A stretch of DNA of 64,000 nucleotides. Origin: Acidobacteriaceae bacterium TAA 166 (lineage in GTDB: Bacteria; Acidobacteriota; Terriglobia; Terriglobales; Acidobacteriaceae). Positions 7,675-17,423 of the stretch are shown here, in pieces. The translations under genes were made by a program, and so were the position numbers. The notes below the pieces were generated by a model, which saw only the letters and a program-made list of their open reading frames with translations, searched no databases and had not been told where the DNA came from. The stretch is from positions 1,418,001 through 1,482,000 of the forward strand of contig ATWD01000001.1 in the NCBI GenBank assembly GCA_000421065.1, given 5' to 3'. The number at the start of each line of letters is the position of its first letter. Position 1 is the first letter of the stretch.

Positions 7675-9621
7675 TCATCTGCTGCCGCCCTTGCTCTTAT
7701 GCGATCCAGTCTTTGGCAAACCCCAGAAGATATAGGTTCCGCTGCGCGTCGAGGTGATGAGGTCCATCGCACCATCGCCGTTCAGGTCCTGGGCGAGAAC
7801 ATCGGATCCCCCCCCGGAGTAGTTGTGCACCAGCTCCGGCACGAAGCGTGCGCCGCCTGGCGCCGATTTATCCCGCACCGTGCGGTAGACGTAGAGAACA
7901 GGTGCACCGTAGGGATCGGGATCGTAGAAGTCCTCCAGGTGCGACCAGTAACGCTTGCCCACGATGAAGTCGGGAATTCCATCTCCATCGACATCGGCGA
8001 TGGTCGAAGCATGAGGTTCGGTGAAGATTACGCCACCGGCACTCTCCTGGGCGGTACGCCCCATCACGACGTGAGGGACGAAGCTGATCTCACCCGAGGA
8101 CGACCTCTTCTGTTCGAACCAGGTGATGCCCCATCCATGCGCCTGCATCGAGGTCACGACATCGGGGAGACCGTCGCCGTTGATGTCGTAGACGCCAATC
8201 TTCGCTCCACCCGCGGAGGTCCTTCCCCAACGTCCGAAGGGAGCGGGATGATACTTCCACTTGTCGTCAGAGGATGCCTGGGCCGGCTGCTCCCACCAAC
8301 CGTAGGCTCCGATGATATCGACGCGGCCATCGCCGTTGACATCGCCTGCGCCAATGCCGTGCGCCGGCCATGGGCCATGCTCGCTCACCTGATGAACGGT
8401 CCACTTTCCTGTAGGGTTAGCAGGGTCAGGCTTGGCATAGCACATGTATCCGCCGCCCATGTAGACCAGCTCCGGCTTGCCATCGCCGTCTACGTCGGCA
8501 AGCAGCGTCTCTTCGCTGTCGATTGGGGCGACGACAGAGTACTTTGCCCAGCGGCGGGATTCGCCCTTGGGATTCACATATAGAACCGCTCCAACCTTGC
8601 CACCATCGGCGTGGCTTGTGGTCAACACATCGGCCCAGCCGTCGCCGGTGAAATCGGCCGCCAGCTGCACCCAGTCCTCCAGGGAGTAGTTGGTGGAGGC
8701 ATTCACGATCTGCGCGGGATAGATCTCGCGCGAGCGAGTGTAATCAGGGCCAAAGTAAATAAACGGGCCGGAGACGATATCGGTCTTGCCGTCGTGGTCG
8801 AAGTCGCCGGCTGCAGCCGACCATCCGTAATAGAACTGATTGACGCGCTGCATATGAAAGTTGGCCCCCACCTGCTCCCTGGGCCACGACTTCATGCCGA
8901 GATCCTTATATGCAATCGCGCGAAAGTGAACGGTCGAGCCGTGGGTGTAGAGAGCGAAGGGGCCGAAATCGTTCATCTCTTCCGTGGCCACACTCACCGC
9001 ATCTCCGCCGTCGTTGAAGAACGCGCGAAGGATATCGGCATCGAGCAGGACCTCAACCTCGTTCCATCCCTCCTGATGAAGTCCCGGCTTGGGATGCTCG
9101 AGCGGAGCGGCAACACCATTGGGCATAGGTGGAAGCTCCGGCCGGCGGAAGGGCCTTGCCTGCGCACCCTCAGGAGGAGCAGGAGGAGCAAAACGAATCT
9201 GTCCCCCGGCGAAGCGCAGCTTCTTACGCTCAATCTCTTTGCCAGAGCTGTCGAGGGTGACGCGATATCCAGCCAGCTCCTGCTGCTGGATCGAGAGCAA
9301 CAGGCCACTCGTACCGGTCCCCGTCTTCTGGACGCGGAGGAGAATGCCTGCATTGCAGGCTCCATCGCAGCGGAATTGAAGATAGACGCCGGTATCCTGC
9401 GTGGGCTTGCCGAAGAGCAACAGACCGTCTCCGCTGCCGGTAATCTCCCCATTCGATGCAGTCCACTTCGCATCTCCGACTTGGCTCCACCCTATCAGCG
9501 AAGATCCCTGAAAGACTCCATCGGGAGTGAAGCTTGGAGATTGTGCATGGAAGACAAGTGCCGACGTCAGGAGAAGAACGCATACGCCAATCTGTCGAAC
9601 CCATCGAAAAGCCGTCAACAT
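7675..9621 (-). CDS. Exported DUF1080 (3-keto-disaccharide hydrolase-like) and FG-GAP/VCBS repeat protein
   Basis: A 648-residue exported protein. Residues 1-26 form a signal peptide ending HAQS. Residues about 30-245 match the concanavalin-like DUF1080/3-keto-disaccharide hydrolase pattern ('GWSQVGDAKWTASNGEITGSG', 'YLQFRCDGACNAGILLRV', 'GWNEVEVLLDADILRAFFND', 'FGPFALYTHGSTVHFRAIAY'). From about 265 to the end there are calcium-binding FG-GAP/VCBS propeller repeats, seen as DFDHDGKTD, DVDGDGKPE, DVNGDGRVD, DINGDGLPD, DVDGDGIPD and DLNGDGAMD. It is first in a two-gene transcript with the TonB receptor, and a regulon operator lies 45 bases upstream of its start. The likely place of action is the periplasm or outer surface, binding or cleaving an oxidised (3-keto) glycoside. 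Catalytic activity is inferred from family membership of the N-terminal domain only. Confidence 0.8.
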   Translation of the reverse strand: MLTAFRWVRQIGVCVLLLTSALVFHAQSPSFTPDGVFQGSSLIGWSQVGDAKWTASNGEITGSGDGLLLFGKPTQDTGVYLQFRCDGACNAGILLRVQKTGTGTSGLLLSIQQQELAGYRVTLDSSGKEIERKKLRFAGGQIRFAPPAPPEGAQARPFRRPELPPMPNGVAAPLEHPKPGLHQEGWNEVEVLLDADILRAFFNDGGDAVSVATEEMNDFGPFALYTHGSTVHFRAIAYKDLGMKSWPREQVGANFHMQRVNQFYYGWSAAAGDFDHDGKTDIVSGPFIYFGPDYTRSREIYPAQIVNASTNYSLEDWVQLAADFTGDGWADVLTTSHADGGKVGAVLYVNPKGESRRWAKYSVVAPIDSEETLLADVDGDGKPELVYMGGGYMCYAKPDPANPTGKWTVHQVSEHGPWPAHGIGAGDVNGDGRVDIIGAYGWWEQPAQASSDDKWKYHPAPFGRWGRTSAGGAKIGVYDINGDGLPDVVTSMQAHGWGITWFEQKRSSSGEISFVPHVVMGRTAQESAGGVIFTEPHASTIADVDGDGIPDFIVGKRYWSHLEDFYDPDPYGAPVLYVYRTVRDKSAPGGARFVPELVHNYSGGGSDVLAQDLNGDGAMDLITSTRSGTYIFWGLPKTGSHKSKGGSR

Positions 9622-9665
9622 CGAATCGAGACCTCAACCACGCGAAAATGGCGCTTTCTGCAATT

Positions 9666-9688
9666 AGCCTTGCGTACTATGCAATAGG
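9666..9688. promoter_or_regulatory. Predicted IclR-type operator, site 1
   Basis: Core TTGCGTACTATGCAA at 9670-9684, an inverted repeat fitting TTGCRNNNNNYGCAA with the same 11-base half-site offset as five other sites in the locus. It lies 45 bases upstream of the DUF1080/FG-GAP start. Confidence 0.65.
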
Positions 9689-9775
9689 CATTTTTAAAGC
9701 GGAGCCATCATAGCACCGCGCCCAGCACGGTTGTCGAGTGCCTTTTCACAAAAAAATTTATTTTTTTGTCCTGTC

Positions 9776-9799
9776 GAAAGAAAGGAACCGGCGGTTCCC
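9776..9799 (-). terminator. Possible weak terminator after the mannonate dehydratase operon
   Basis: The inverted repeat GGAACCGGCGGTTCC at 9784-9798 is followed on the minus strand by TTTCTTTCG and, further on, by more T-rich sequence. The stem is short and the T tract interrupted, so this is tentative. It lies between the end of the five-gene operon (9916) and the operator of the next transcript. Confidence 0.3.
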
Positions 9800-9915
9800 G
9801 CGTGGGCACAAAAGGCCCTTCCCGAGAGGAGCCTTTCCAAGACAACCCCTCCTAACTCACTTCACTGCATGAGATGGAGATGGGATGTCTTGTCAGACGC
9901 GGGGATCGAGATACG

Positions 9916-11124
9916 TCACCAGTCGGTGAGGGTACCGTCCAACTTGCGGGCGACCGGAAGGTAGGCTCTCTGATAGGGATATTGACCAGCCAGGTCCTCG
10001 TCGATCGAGACGCCCAAGCCGGGAGCATCGCCGGGATCCATGTAGCCGCCCTCGTAACGGTAGTGATGCGGAAACACCTGGTCGGCAAGCGGAGTGTGGG
10101 GCATGTGCTCCTGAATACCGAAGTTATGAATCGCAATTCCAAGGTGAAGCGCCGCAGCCATGGTTACAGGGGAGAGATCGGTAGCTCCATGAAATCCGGT
10201 TCGCACCTGGTAGACGGCGGCGAAGTCCGCGGCCTTCTTTAATGCCGTGATTCCTCCACCATGGACGATGGTCATACGCAGGTAATCGATCCATTGATTG
10301 CGAATCAGATCATGCGCGTCCCAGAAGGAGTTGAAGACCTCGCCGGTCGCCACGGGAGTCGTCGTATGCTGCCGGATCAGGCGGAACCCGTCCTGATTCT
10401 CCGCCGGGGTCGGATCTTCCATCCAGAAGAGGTGGTAGGGCTCAAGGGATTTGCCGAGACGCGCGGCTTCGATAGGAGTAAGGCGGTGGTGTAAGTCGTG
10501 GAGGAGATGGATGTCCTCTCCGACCTCCATCCTGACAGCCTCAAAGAGCTTGGGAGCGAAGTTGAGATACCTCTCCGTCGACCATAGGCTTTCGGAAGGA
10601 AGCCCTCTCTCCGCGGGCTCATACGCCTTGCCGCCCTTCGGCACGCCGTAGCTTGCATTGACTCCCGGAACCCCGGACTGTACACGAATTGCCAGGTATC
10701 CCTGGTCGATGTGCCGCTTCACGCTCTCGATCGCACCGGGAATATCGGCGCCGTTGGCGTGCGCGTAGACCAGCATGCCCTGACGGCTCTTTCCTCCGAG
10801 AAGATTGTAGAGTGGAGTATCCAGAGCCTTGGCCTTGATATCCCACAACGCTACATCGACCGCTGCAATGGCCGACATGGTAACCGGACCTCGCCGCCAG
10901 TAGGCTCCGCGATAGAGATACTGCCAGATATCTTCGATGGCAAATGGGTCGCGTCCGATAAGGCATGGAATCACGTGCTCTTCAAGGTAGGCAGCAACGG
11001 CAAGCTCACGTCCGTTGAGCGTTGCATCCCCTAGACCATAGATGCCTTCGTCGGTCTCGATGCGTAGAGTGACGAAGTTGCGGTCGGGGGAGCAGAGAAT
11101 CAGCCGTGCGGATGCGATCTTCAT
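9916..11124 (-). CDS. manD: D-mannonate dehydratase, enolase superfamily (ManD type)
   Basis: A 402-residue enolase-superfamily enzyme with the full ManD signature: '[20 protein letters not shown]', '[20 protein letters not shown]' and the C-terminal '[12 protein letters not shown]'. Metal ligands are visible as Asp in LLHDLHHR, Glu in [12 protein letters not shown] and Glu in ATGEVFNS. It should dehydrate D-mannonate to 2-keto-3-deoxy-D-gluconate in the cytoplasm. In the family, an Ala in the HGATDLSP loop goes with efficient mannonate dehydratases while a Pro there marks poorly active ones; this protein has Ala. That distinction is from memory of the literature and not tested here. It is the last gene of a five-gene operon and lies 14 bases after the GH3 stop. 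Low activity on D-gluconate is a known alternative. Confidence 0.88.
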   Translation of the reverse strand: MKIASARLILCSPDRNFVTLRIETDEGIYGLGDATLNGRELAVAAYLEEHVIPCLIGRDPFAIEDIWQYLYRGAYWRRGPVTMSAIAAVDVALWDIKAKALDTPLYNLLGGKSRQGMLVYAHANGADIPGAIESVKRHIDQGYLAIRVQSGVPGVNASYGVPKGGKAYEPAERGLPSESLWSTERYLNFAPKLFEAVRMEVGEDIHLLHDLHHRLTPIEAARLGKSLEPYHLFWMEDPTPAENQDGFRLIRQHTTTPVATGEVFNSFWDAHDLIRNQWIDYLRMTIVHGGGITALKKAADFAAVYQVRTGFHGATDLSPVTMAAALHLGIAIHNFGIQEHMPHTPLADQVFPHHYRYEGGYMDPGDAPGLGVSIDEDLAGQYPYQRAYLPVARKLDGTLTDW

Positions 11125-11138
11125 ACGTTTTCTACACC

Positions 11139-13826
11139 TTAATGCGGCAGCTCTTTTGTGCCGGAGATTGAAAGTTTAGTCGCTGGGCTATTCGACGCGC
11201 CAGGTTGAGAGCCTCCGACGCTGACCAGATAGGCCCCTTCACGAACAGCGCGTGTACCTTTTGCATCCACCAGGGAGAGTTGGCGCGAGTCGAGCATGAA
11301 CTGCAGATGGCGCGTCTGGCCTGGAGCAAGGTGAATTCGCTGGAAGCCCTCAAGCGAATACTTCGGCTGCACGCCATCCTGGGGCGGCGTGAGGTAGAGC
11401 TGAGAGACCTCGTCTCCTGCCAGCTGCCCCGTGTTCTTGATGTCGGCCTCGACCTTGAGGCTCTCGCCTGCGGACAACTGATTCGCACTCAACTTCAGGT
11501 TGGAGTACGAGAAGGTGGTGTAGCTCAGACCATATCCAAACCCATAGAGCGGAGCTCCCTTGTAGTAGCGATAGGTGCGGTTTGCCATGGAGTAATCGCT
11601 AAAGGAAGGGAGATCGCTCACGTTGTGATAGAAGGTGACGGGAAGGCGCCCCCCGGGATTGTTTTTGCCGCTTAATGTTTCGGCGATCGCCTGCGCTCCC
11701 GCCTGGCCGGGATACCACGCCTCGAGAATGGCGTCGGCGTTTTGCTGGGCCCAGTTGACGGCCACCGCAGATCCATTCATCAGGACAACGACGAGCGGCT
11801 TGCCTGCCTTCTTTACCTCCTCCAGCAGGTGCTGCTGTGCAGCAGGGAGAGCGAGATCAGTGCGATCGCCTCCGGCGAAGCCTGGGATCTGTACCCGCAT
11901 CTCTTCGCCTTCGAGGTCAGGAGAGAGCCCGACGAACGCGACCACCGCGTCCGCATTCTTGACCACTTCGAGCGCCTGGTTCAGAAGAGGCTGCACGGGA
12001 ACCACCCACTTCAAGGTCAATCCCGCTCCGAATAGCTGCGCCCGATGCGCATAGGCGACTTGAAAGCTATGAGGCTTGGTATCGGGGATATGAAGCTTGA
12101 TGCGCGGCGTGTCGGACTCGTGGTGATCGAGCGCTTCGCTGACGTGAAAGGCTGTCAGCGCTTTACCGTCAAAGTGAATATCGAAGCTCTCGGAGCTATA
12201 GCAGGGGTAGCAGTGAGCGAGGTTGGCTGTAAACTCATAATCGCCCGGCGCAGGAGCCTGCAGGGTTCCGGACCATCGCACCGAAAAAGTCTTCGCATCT
12301 AACGAGGGAGCCGGGGATGCGGAGTTCCAGTCGAAGTCGATCTGCTTGTCCACACGGACGAGCGCGGGTTTGCCATCGAACTTGTCGTTCGCGTAGTACT
12401 CGGCCTTGAGTCCTTCGATGTTGGAACCGGGGGCAGTGCGGAGCTGCGTACGTGGCACGACGATCGGGGCATTCTCCGCATAAGGAGAGCCCTGTGCGTA
12501 GACGACCTTCGTTGCATGAAACTCCCGAAGGATGCCGTCGAGCGGCATAAGTGGATTCTTCGGGACCGCGTTGTAGTTTCCTTCAATCGCCGAAAGCTGC
12601 GCAGCGTTAGGACCGATCACAGCGATAGTGCGAGCCTTCGTTAGAGGGAGCGTGTGGTTTTCATTCTTCAACAGCACCATGGACTCGCGCGCCGTCTGCA
12701 GCGCAAGCGCGGTGTGGGCGGGCAACATAATCTCGCTCGCAGGAAGCGAGGCGTACTTCACCCGCGCCGGCGGGTCGAAGAGACCGAGTTTGAAGCGCGC
12801 CAGGAAGAGGCGCCGCAGAGAGACATCAAGTTCATCCTCCCGGATCAACCCCTTACGGACTGCGCTTGCAAGGTCCTTATACGTTGAGCCGCAGTTCGTA
12901 TCCGTTCCCATGCGAATGCCTGCGACCGAGGCATGCTCGGCGTCCGGCGAGTAGCGATGCGCGTTCTTCTGGTAGAAGTCATCGATGGCTCCGCAGTCGG
13001 AGGTCACGAATCCCTTGAATCCCCAGTCACCGCGCAGGATCTGCTTCAGCAACAGGTCGCTGGCGCAGGCCGGCTGTCCATCTATGGCGTTGTAAGCGCA
13101 CATGATGCTGTCGGCCTGCCCATCGACGATGGTGGCCCGGAAGGCCGGAAGATACGTCTCCCACAAATCGTGCGGACTCGGCTCAACATTAAAACGATGG
13201 CGATCGCTCTCCGGACCGCTATGCACGGCAAAGTGCTTCGGGGTGGCAATGGCGCGGAAGTAAGTCGGATCGTCTCCCTGGATCCCCTTAACAAAGGATG
13301 TGCCCAGCTGCGCGGTGAGGAAAGGATCTTCGCCGTAAGTCTCCTGTCCACGTCCCCATCGCGGATCGCGAAAGATGTTGATGTTGGGAGACCAGATGGT
13401 GAGTCCGTAGTAGATGGAATGAATATTGTGACGGACGGCATCGTTGTACTTCGCGCGCGCCTCCGTCGAGACGACTTCGCCGATCTTTCCCAGCAACGGC
13501 TGATCGAAGGTCGCGGCCATTCCAATCGCCTGCGGAAAGAGCGTAGCGTAGCCAGAACGAGCAACACCATGCAGGCCCTCACTCCAGAAGTCATACGCAG
13601 GAACCCCGAGCCGGTCGATCGCTGGAGCGGTATTGACGAGCTGCTGAGACTTCTCCTCCAAGGTCATCCGGCTCACAAGATCATGAACCCTCTGTTCCAT
13701 CGTCGAGGCCGCATCTTGAGGAGAGGCCCCGACCGCCGCCATCTGCGTATTCGCAGGAAGATTGAGCCAGAACAGCGCACAGACCGTCAGCACTGCCAAT
13801 CGAAATGCCGTCACCGATTCCTTCAT
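11139..13826 (-). CDS. Exported glycoside hydrolase family 3 with PA14 domain (beta-xylosidase/beta-glucosidase type)
   Basis: An 895-residue protein with an N-terminal signal peptide ([20 protein letters not shown]). The GH3 barrel spans about residues 40-350 and carries KHFA (197-200) and the nucleophile Asp277 in [14 protein letters not shown]. The TSDCGAI form is characteristic of the beta-xylosidase/arabinofuranosidase-like branch. A PA14 domain is inserted at about 455-600 ('[15 protein letters not shown]'), followed by the alpha/beta sandwich ([15 protein letters not shown]) and a fibronectin III-like end ('[18 protein letters not shown]'). It should release terminal sugars from oligosaccharides in the periplasm after TonB-dependent uptake. 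It lies 71 bases after the SDR gene and 14 bases before manD. The precise glycosidic specificity cannot be read from sequence. Confidence 0.9.
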   Translation of the reverse strand: MKESVTAFRLAVLTVCALFWLNLPANTQMAAVGASPQDAASTMEQRVHDLVSRMTLEEKSQQLVNTAPAIDRLGVPAYDFWSEGLHGVARSGYATLFPQAIGMAATFDQPLLGKIGEVVSTEARAKYNDAVRHNIHSIYYGLTIWSPNINIFRDPRWGRGQETYGEDPFLTAQLGTSFVKGIQGDDPTYFRAIATPKHFAVHSGPESDRHRFNVEPSPHDLWETYLPAFRATIVDGQADSIMCAYNAIDGQPACASDLLLKQILRGDWGFKGFVTSDCGAIDDFYQKNAHRYSPDAEHASVAGIRMGTDTNCGSTYKDLASAVRKGLIREDELDVSLRRLFLARFKLGLFDPPARVKYASLPASEIMLPAHTALALQTARESMVLLKNENHTLPLTKARTIAVIGPNAAQLSAIEGNYNAVPKNPLMPLDGILREFHATKVVYAQGSPYAENAPIVVPRTQLRTAPGSNIEGLKAEYYANDKFDGKPALVRVDKQIDFDWNSASPAPSLDAKTFSVRWSGTLQAPAPGDYEFTANLAHCYPCYSSESFDIHFDGKALTAFHVSEALDHHESDTPRIKLHIPDTKPHSFQVAYAHRAQLFGAGLTLKWVVPVQPLLNQALEVVKNADAVVAFVGLSPDLEGEEMRVQIPGFAGGDRTDLALPAAQQHLLEEVKKAGKPLVVVLMNGSAVAVNWAQQNADAILEAWYPGQAGAQAIAETLSGKNNPGGRLPVTFYHNVSDLPSFSDYSMANRTYRYYKGAPLYGFGYGLSYTTFSYSNLKLSANQLSAGESLKVEADIKNTGQLAGDEVSQLYLTPPQDGVQPKYSLEGFQRIHLAPGQTRHLQFMLDSRQLSLVDAKGTRAVREGAYLVSVGGSQPGASNSPATKLSISGTKELPH

Positions 13827-13897
13827 GGGAACGTTCCTTTATTTTTTCTATCGAACTTATTGGGAAACTCTAGATGAAAGACAGATCGACGCGCAAA

Positions 13898-14674
13898 TTA
13901 TTGGTTTACGCCACTCGCCAGCATCCCGCCGTCCACGACGACGAGCTGTCCGGTGGTATAGCTGGATCGGGGGCTGACGAGGTAAAGCAACGCTGAGACA
14001 AGTTCATTCGGCTCACCAAAACGCCGCATCGGCGTTCGCAACAGAAGCTCCTGACCGCGGGGACTGTCAATAATCTTGCGATTGAGAGCGGTAGGAAAGA
14101 CTCCGGGAGCGATGGCGTTAACGGTAACCCCGAGGGGTGCCCACTCCACCGCGAGCGATCGTGTCAGCGCCCCTACGGCAGCCTTGCTTGCTCCATAGGC
14201 GGCCACTTCATGAAAAGCAACGAACGTGGAAAGCGAGGCGATATTGACGATTCGGCCTGCGCGGCGCTCCAGCATCGTCTCGCCGAAGACCTGACATCCG
14301 CGCAGCGTCCCGGTCAGATTTACGTCGAAGATCCGCTGCCAGGTCTCTTCCTCCATGTCCAGCGTGGGAACTCGTTTGGTCATGCCAGCGCTGTTGACCA
14401 GAATATCCACCGCGCCAAACTCGGCGAGCACTGCATTCCGCAGACGTTCCAACGAGCTTCGATCAGCCACATCGCTGCACATGCGCAGGGTGCGTCCGCC
14501 GAGAGCCTCGATCTCCGCAGCCACCTCATCCACAGAGTCCTCGGTGCGGGAAGATGCCACGACAGATGCACCGGCGCGGGCAAGCCCCAGCGCAAGCGAG
14601 CGACCGATTCCCGTCGTTCCGCCCAGCACGACGGCGCATTGGCCAGCCAACTCCGGAATCGTTCTCTCGTGCAT
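13898..14674 (-). CDS. SDR-family dehydrogenase, KduD/gluconate 5-dehydrogenase-like
   Basis: A 258-residue classical short-chain dehydrogenase. It has the nucleotide motif GGTTGIG (18-24), NSAG at 94-97, catalytic Ser near 147 and the Tyr160-x3-Lys164 pair (AAYGASK). The ending 'VVVDGGMLASGVNQ' resembles the sugar-acid SDRs (2-deoxy-D-gluconate 3-dehydrogenase KduD, gluconate 5-dehydrogenase, SDR-type mannonate oxidoreductases). In an operon with manD it could interconvert fructuronate and mannonate or act on a keto-deoxy acid, in the cytoplasm with NAD(P)H. The exact substrate is inferred from neighbours only. It is third of five genes, 16 bases after the cupin stop. Confidence 0.75.
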   Translation of the reverse strand: MHERTIPELAGQCAVVLGGTTGIGRSLALGLARAGASVVASSRTEDSVDEVAAEIEALGGRTLRMCSDVADRSSLERLRNAVLAEFGAVDILVNSAGMTKRVPTLDMEEETWQRIFDVNLTGTLRGCQVFGETMLERRAGRIVNIASLSTFVAFHEVAAYGASKAAVGALTRSLAVEWAPLGVTVNAIAPGVFPTALNRKIIDSPRGQELLLRTPMRRFGEPNELVSALLYLVSPRSSYTTGQLVVVDGGMLASGVNQ

Positions 14675-14690
14675 CTACATTCAGACCTGA

Positions 14691-15092
14691 TTACTTCGAT
14701 TTAGCGTCATCCGGAAAGTCAACGTCATCGAAGAAACGATAGTTTTCGAGACCAGCTGGCGGAGCAAAGAAACACGCGACCTTCATCTCTTCCTCGGAGA
14801 GATTATGCAGCATATGAATCTTTCCCTGGGGAAAGAGAACCGCGCATCCGGCCTTCACCGCCTGCACTTCTCCATCGACCAGAACCCTTCCGTGACCATT
14901 CAAAATATAGATGATCTCTTCGCCGTTGGGGTGAGAATGTGCAGGCCGCACTTTTTGCCCGGGCGCGATCCGGATGACGGCCATGGTGCAATACTTCGCC
15001 CCGGTATTCTCTCCCGTCACGACCCACCGCAACTTCCTTCCCGGAAGGTCCAGTTCTTCGACGGTCGTCTCGTCCACAATCGGTATTGCCAT
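14691..15092 (-). CDS. Small cupin-domain protein
   Basis: A 133-residue single-domain cupin. The first cupin motif is seen as HSHPNGEEIIYILNGHGRV, with two His and one Glu as metal ligands, and the second as FPQGKIHMLHNLSEEE. Such proteins are metal-dependent isomerases, lyases or sugar sensors. In hexuronate loci, cupins such as KdgF linearise unsaturated uronates, and this one may play a similar part, but the sequence does not prove it. It lies in the five-gene operon, 14 bases after the transketolase stop and 16 before the SDR. Confidence 0.75.
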   Translation of the reverse strand: MAIPIVDETTVEELDLPGRKLRWVVTGENTGAKYCTMAVIRIAPGQKVRPAHSHPNGEEIIYILNGHGRVLVDGEVQAVKAGCAVLFPQGKIHMLHNLSEEEMKVACFFAPPAGLENYRFFDDVDFPDDAKSK

Positions 15093-15106
15093 CGGTCTCC
15101 TCCCGC

Positions 15107-17251
15107 TTACGCCTTGATCGTCTTTGACACTGTATCTGCAATCGCCTGAGGCGTAAGTCCAAAGACCTCGATCAACTCCTCATAAGTCGCGGAGTGGATG
15201 AACTGCTTCTCCCCGTTCGCGTCCAGAGCGTTAATAGTGGAGATGCGGCTCAGACCGCCTGCGTCGACATCCCTGCGGTGCCGATAGAGCACCTTCAAAA
15301 AGTTCTGCCAGAGATAGCCGTTGTTCTGTTCCGCGAAGAGGAGGGGAAGACCGGTACGGTAAAGCTTCAAGAGCAACTCTTCGTCCACCGATGGCATGTC
15401 CACGACGGTAATTCCGAGATTGCTCTTCGCGCAAAGATCAGCCGCAGCCAGAGCTTCGTGTACGCCTCGTCCACTGCTGATCACGATGGCTCGATCGCTC
15501 TCTCCCTGACGCAGAACGGTTCCCTTTCCATACTCAAACTCGTAGTCAGCGTCATAGAGAACCGCGGATCCCGTACGCATGACGCGAAGATAGACCAGGC
15601 CGCGATTGCCCTCCATCGTCCACTTCATGATGGAGAGCATCTGCTGCGGGCACGAGACGTCGATGATCTTCAGTTGCGCGACGCCATCGAAGGTCGTCGC
15701 ATCGTCATTCCCCATGTGGGTCGCGCCGTTGGTGCGTGTCTCGAAGTTGGCCGCGGTGGCAAGAAACGTGATATCGAGACCATGTCCCTCACTCAGCCAT
15801 CCATCCTTCGCGGCGATCGCTTCCAGCCTCTCCTGCTGGCCGACCGCGATGCGCCGTAGAACCTGCCAGTTGAAGAATGGGCAGAAGGTGCTGCACCAGG
15901 TATTGCAGCCCAGCGCTGCAAAGGCCTCCGCGATGAGCATCATATTGGCCTCGGCAACGCCAACGTTGAGCGCTCGTGCCTGATCGGCTCCGCCAACTCC
16001 TGCTTCGAGGCCGCTGGTGGTGCCAAGATCGGAGTCGATCGAGACCACGCGACGATCGCGCGCGAAGATCTTCATCGCCGCCGTTACCACGTCTGCCGCG
16101 CTGTAGCTCTTGCTGCGGTCAAGTTTCAGCAACGCCGATGGATCATACTTAATCTTCTTATCGCGCGGGGCCACTCGCCTGGTGAGAACAGGGCCGAGTG
16201 TCGCATCCAGGAAACCACGGTCCGACGATTTGCCAATTGTAAGGTGCATCCGCTCTGCTTCGCTCAGCAGGAGATCGCGCATGCTCCCCCCATCGGGACT
16301 TCCACTCAGCTCATCGAGCAGACCGATAAACTCCTCCACGCGAGTCGTTCTTCGCTGCTCCTGAAGCGACAGCTCCTGCGCCAGCACAGACTCCGACACC
16401 GTCACCTTGTGCTTATTGAAGAAGTCCGAAAACGCTCCAAACCCCTTTTTCGTATTGCACAGAATCGCCGTAGGACGTCCATTTCTCACACCGAAACGGA
16501 AGCTGCTCAATGCCGAGAAGACGCTGTCATACTGAGTCGCATCCACGTTGAAGACATTCCATCCGTAAGACCGGAAGACCTCTTCCAGCGGAGGCATCGG
16601 GTACAGCATGCGATCGTGAATATCCAGCTGGCCGTTATTGCGATCGACCAGCACGCAGAAGTTATCGAGATGGTGTTGGGCGGCGTACATGATCGCCTCC
16701 CAGCACGAGCCTTCCTGCAATTCGCCATCGCCGACCATGCAGTACGAATCGAACCGAGGGTTTCCCTTCCCTGCGATCGCGAATCCCTGCGCCACGCCGA
16801 TCCCCTGCCCCATAGGTCCGGTAGCAATCTGCACCCCAGTCAGCACAGGTCCGGGATGACCGTTCAAAAGACTTTCGTGCGAGCGGGAACGGCGAAGGAT
16901 CTTCTCGTCAAAGTAGCCCAGCTCCGCATAGATGGAGGCAAGAGCGGCCACCGCATGCCCCTTGCTCAAGGTAAACATATCCTGACCGATGCGGGTAGGA
17001 TCGGCGATGTTCAGCCGCAGGAAACCTCCGTAGAACAGCGACACCAGAGGAAGAATCGCGGAGAACGCGCCCCCCGCGTGCAGTCCCTTGTCGATCGCAT
17101 CGCGACTCTGACCAAGCGTGAGGATACGAATGTCGGAGTCCTTGATGGCAAGAAGCTTCAACAAGCCTTCTCGAAGTACCGCGTCACGGTGCATCAACAA
17201 CTCACGGTTCGGAGTGCCGGATTCAGTCGCTGCGAGAGTCGATGGGCTCAT
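15107..17251 (-). CDS. Transketolase (full-length, N- and C-terminal halves fused)
   Basis: I chose the ATG at 17251 (714 residues, MSPSTLAATESG). The frame continues upstream through the operator to 17377, but that extension is AT-rich and unlike transketolase. The TPP-binding motif runs from GDGELQEGSCWE (174-185) to RNN (204-206); His in SKGHA and GHPGP are conserved, and the pyrimidine-binding half (about 385-560) is present. Bacterial transketolases in catabolic loci are often split in two; here both parts are in one chain. It should move two-carbon ketol units between sugars. It heads the operon TK-cupin-SDR-GH3-manD and has operator site 2 only 27 bases upstream. No sugar kinase is present nearby, so the physiological donor may be unphosphorylated or come from elsewhere. 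Confidence 0.82.
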   Translation of the reverse strand: MSPSTLAATESGTPNRELLMHRDAVLREGLLKLLAIKDSDIRILTLGQSRDAIDKGLHAGGAFSAILPLVSLFYGGFLRLNIADPTRIGQDMFTLSKGHAVAALASIYAELGYFDEKILRRSRSHESLLNGHPGPVLTGVQIATGPMGQGIGVAQGFAIAGKGNPRFDSYCMVGDGELQEGSCWEAIMYAAQHHLDNFCVLVDRNNGQLDIHDRMLYPMPPLEEVFRSYGWNVFNVDATQYDSVFSALSSFRFGVRNGRPTAILCNTKKGFGAFSDFFNKHKVTVSESVLAQELSLQEQRRTTRVEEFIGLLDELSGSPDGGSMRDLLLSEAERMHLTIGKSSDRGFLDATLGPVLTRRVAPRDKKIKYDPSALLKLDRSKSYSAADVVTAAMKIFARDRRVVSIDSDLGTTSGLEAGVGGADQARALNVGVAEANMMLIAEAFAALGCNTWCSTFCPFFNWQVLRRIAVGQQERLEAIAAKDGWLSEGHGLDITFLATAANFETRTNGATHMGNDDATTFDGVAQLKIIDVSCPQQMLSIMKWTMEGNRGLVYLRVMRTGSAVLYDADYEFEYGKGTVLRQGESDRAIVISSGRGVHEALAAADLCAKSNLGITVVDMPSVDEELLLKLYRTGLPLLFAEQNNGYLWQNFLKVLYRHRRDVDAGGLSRISTINALDANGEKQFIHSATYEELIEVFGLTPQAIADTVSKTIKA

Positions 17252-17277
17252 GGAGAAGATCCTTAATGCGAGATTTT

Positions 17278-17300
17278 TATATTGCGTATTACGCAATATA
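17278..17300. promoter_or_regulatory. Predicted IclR-type operator, site 2 (perfect palindrome)
   Basis: A perfect 23-bp palindrome with 11-bp arms and one central base; core TTGCGTATTACGCAA at 17282-17296. An extra half-site, AATTGCGTAA, follows at 17301-17310. It sits between the divergent transketolase operon (27 bases from its start) and the epimerase gene (123 bases from its start), so it could control both. It is the best site of the six. Confidence 0.75.
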
Positions 17301-17423
17301 AATTGCGTAAATAGACGATCGAAGTATAGGGAGCAGGATACAGCATCGTCAAGCAACTTACTCGACAGAGCCGTCACTCCTGTGGCTCAATGACATGGAC
17401 TGGTAAACGGAGGCAGAGGAGCA

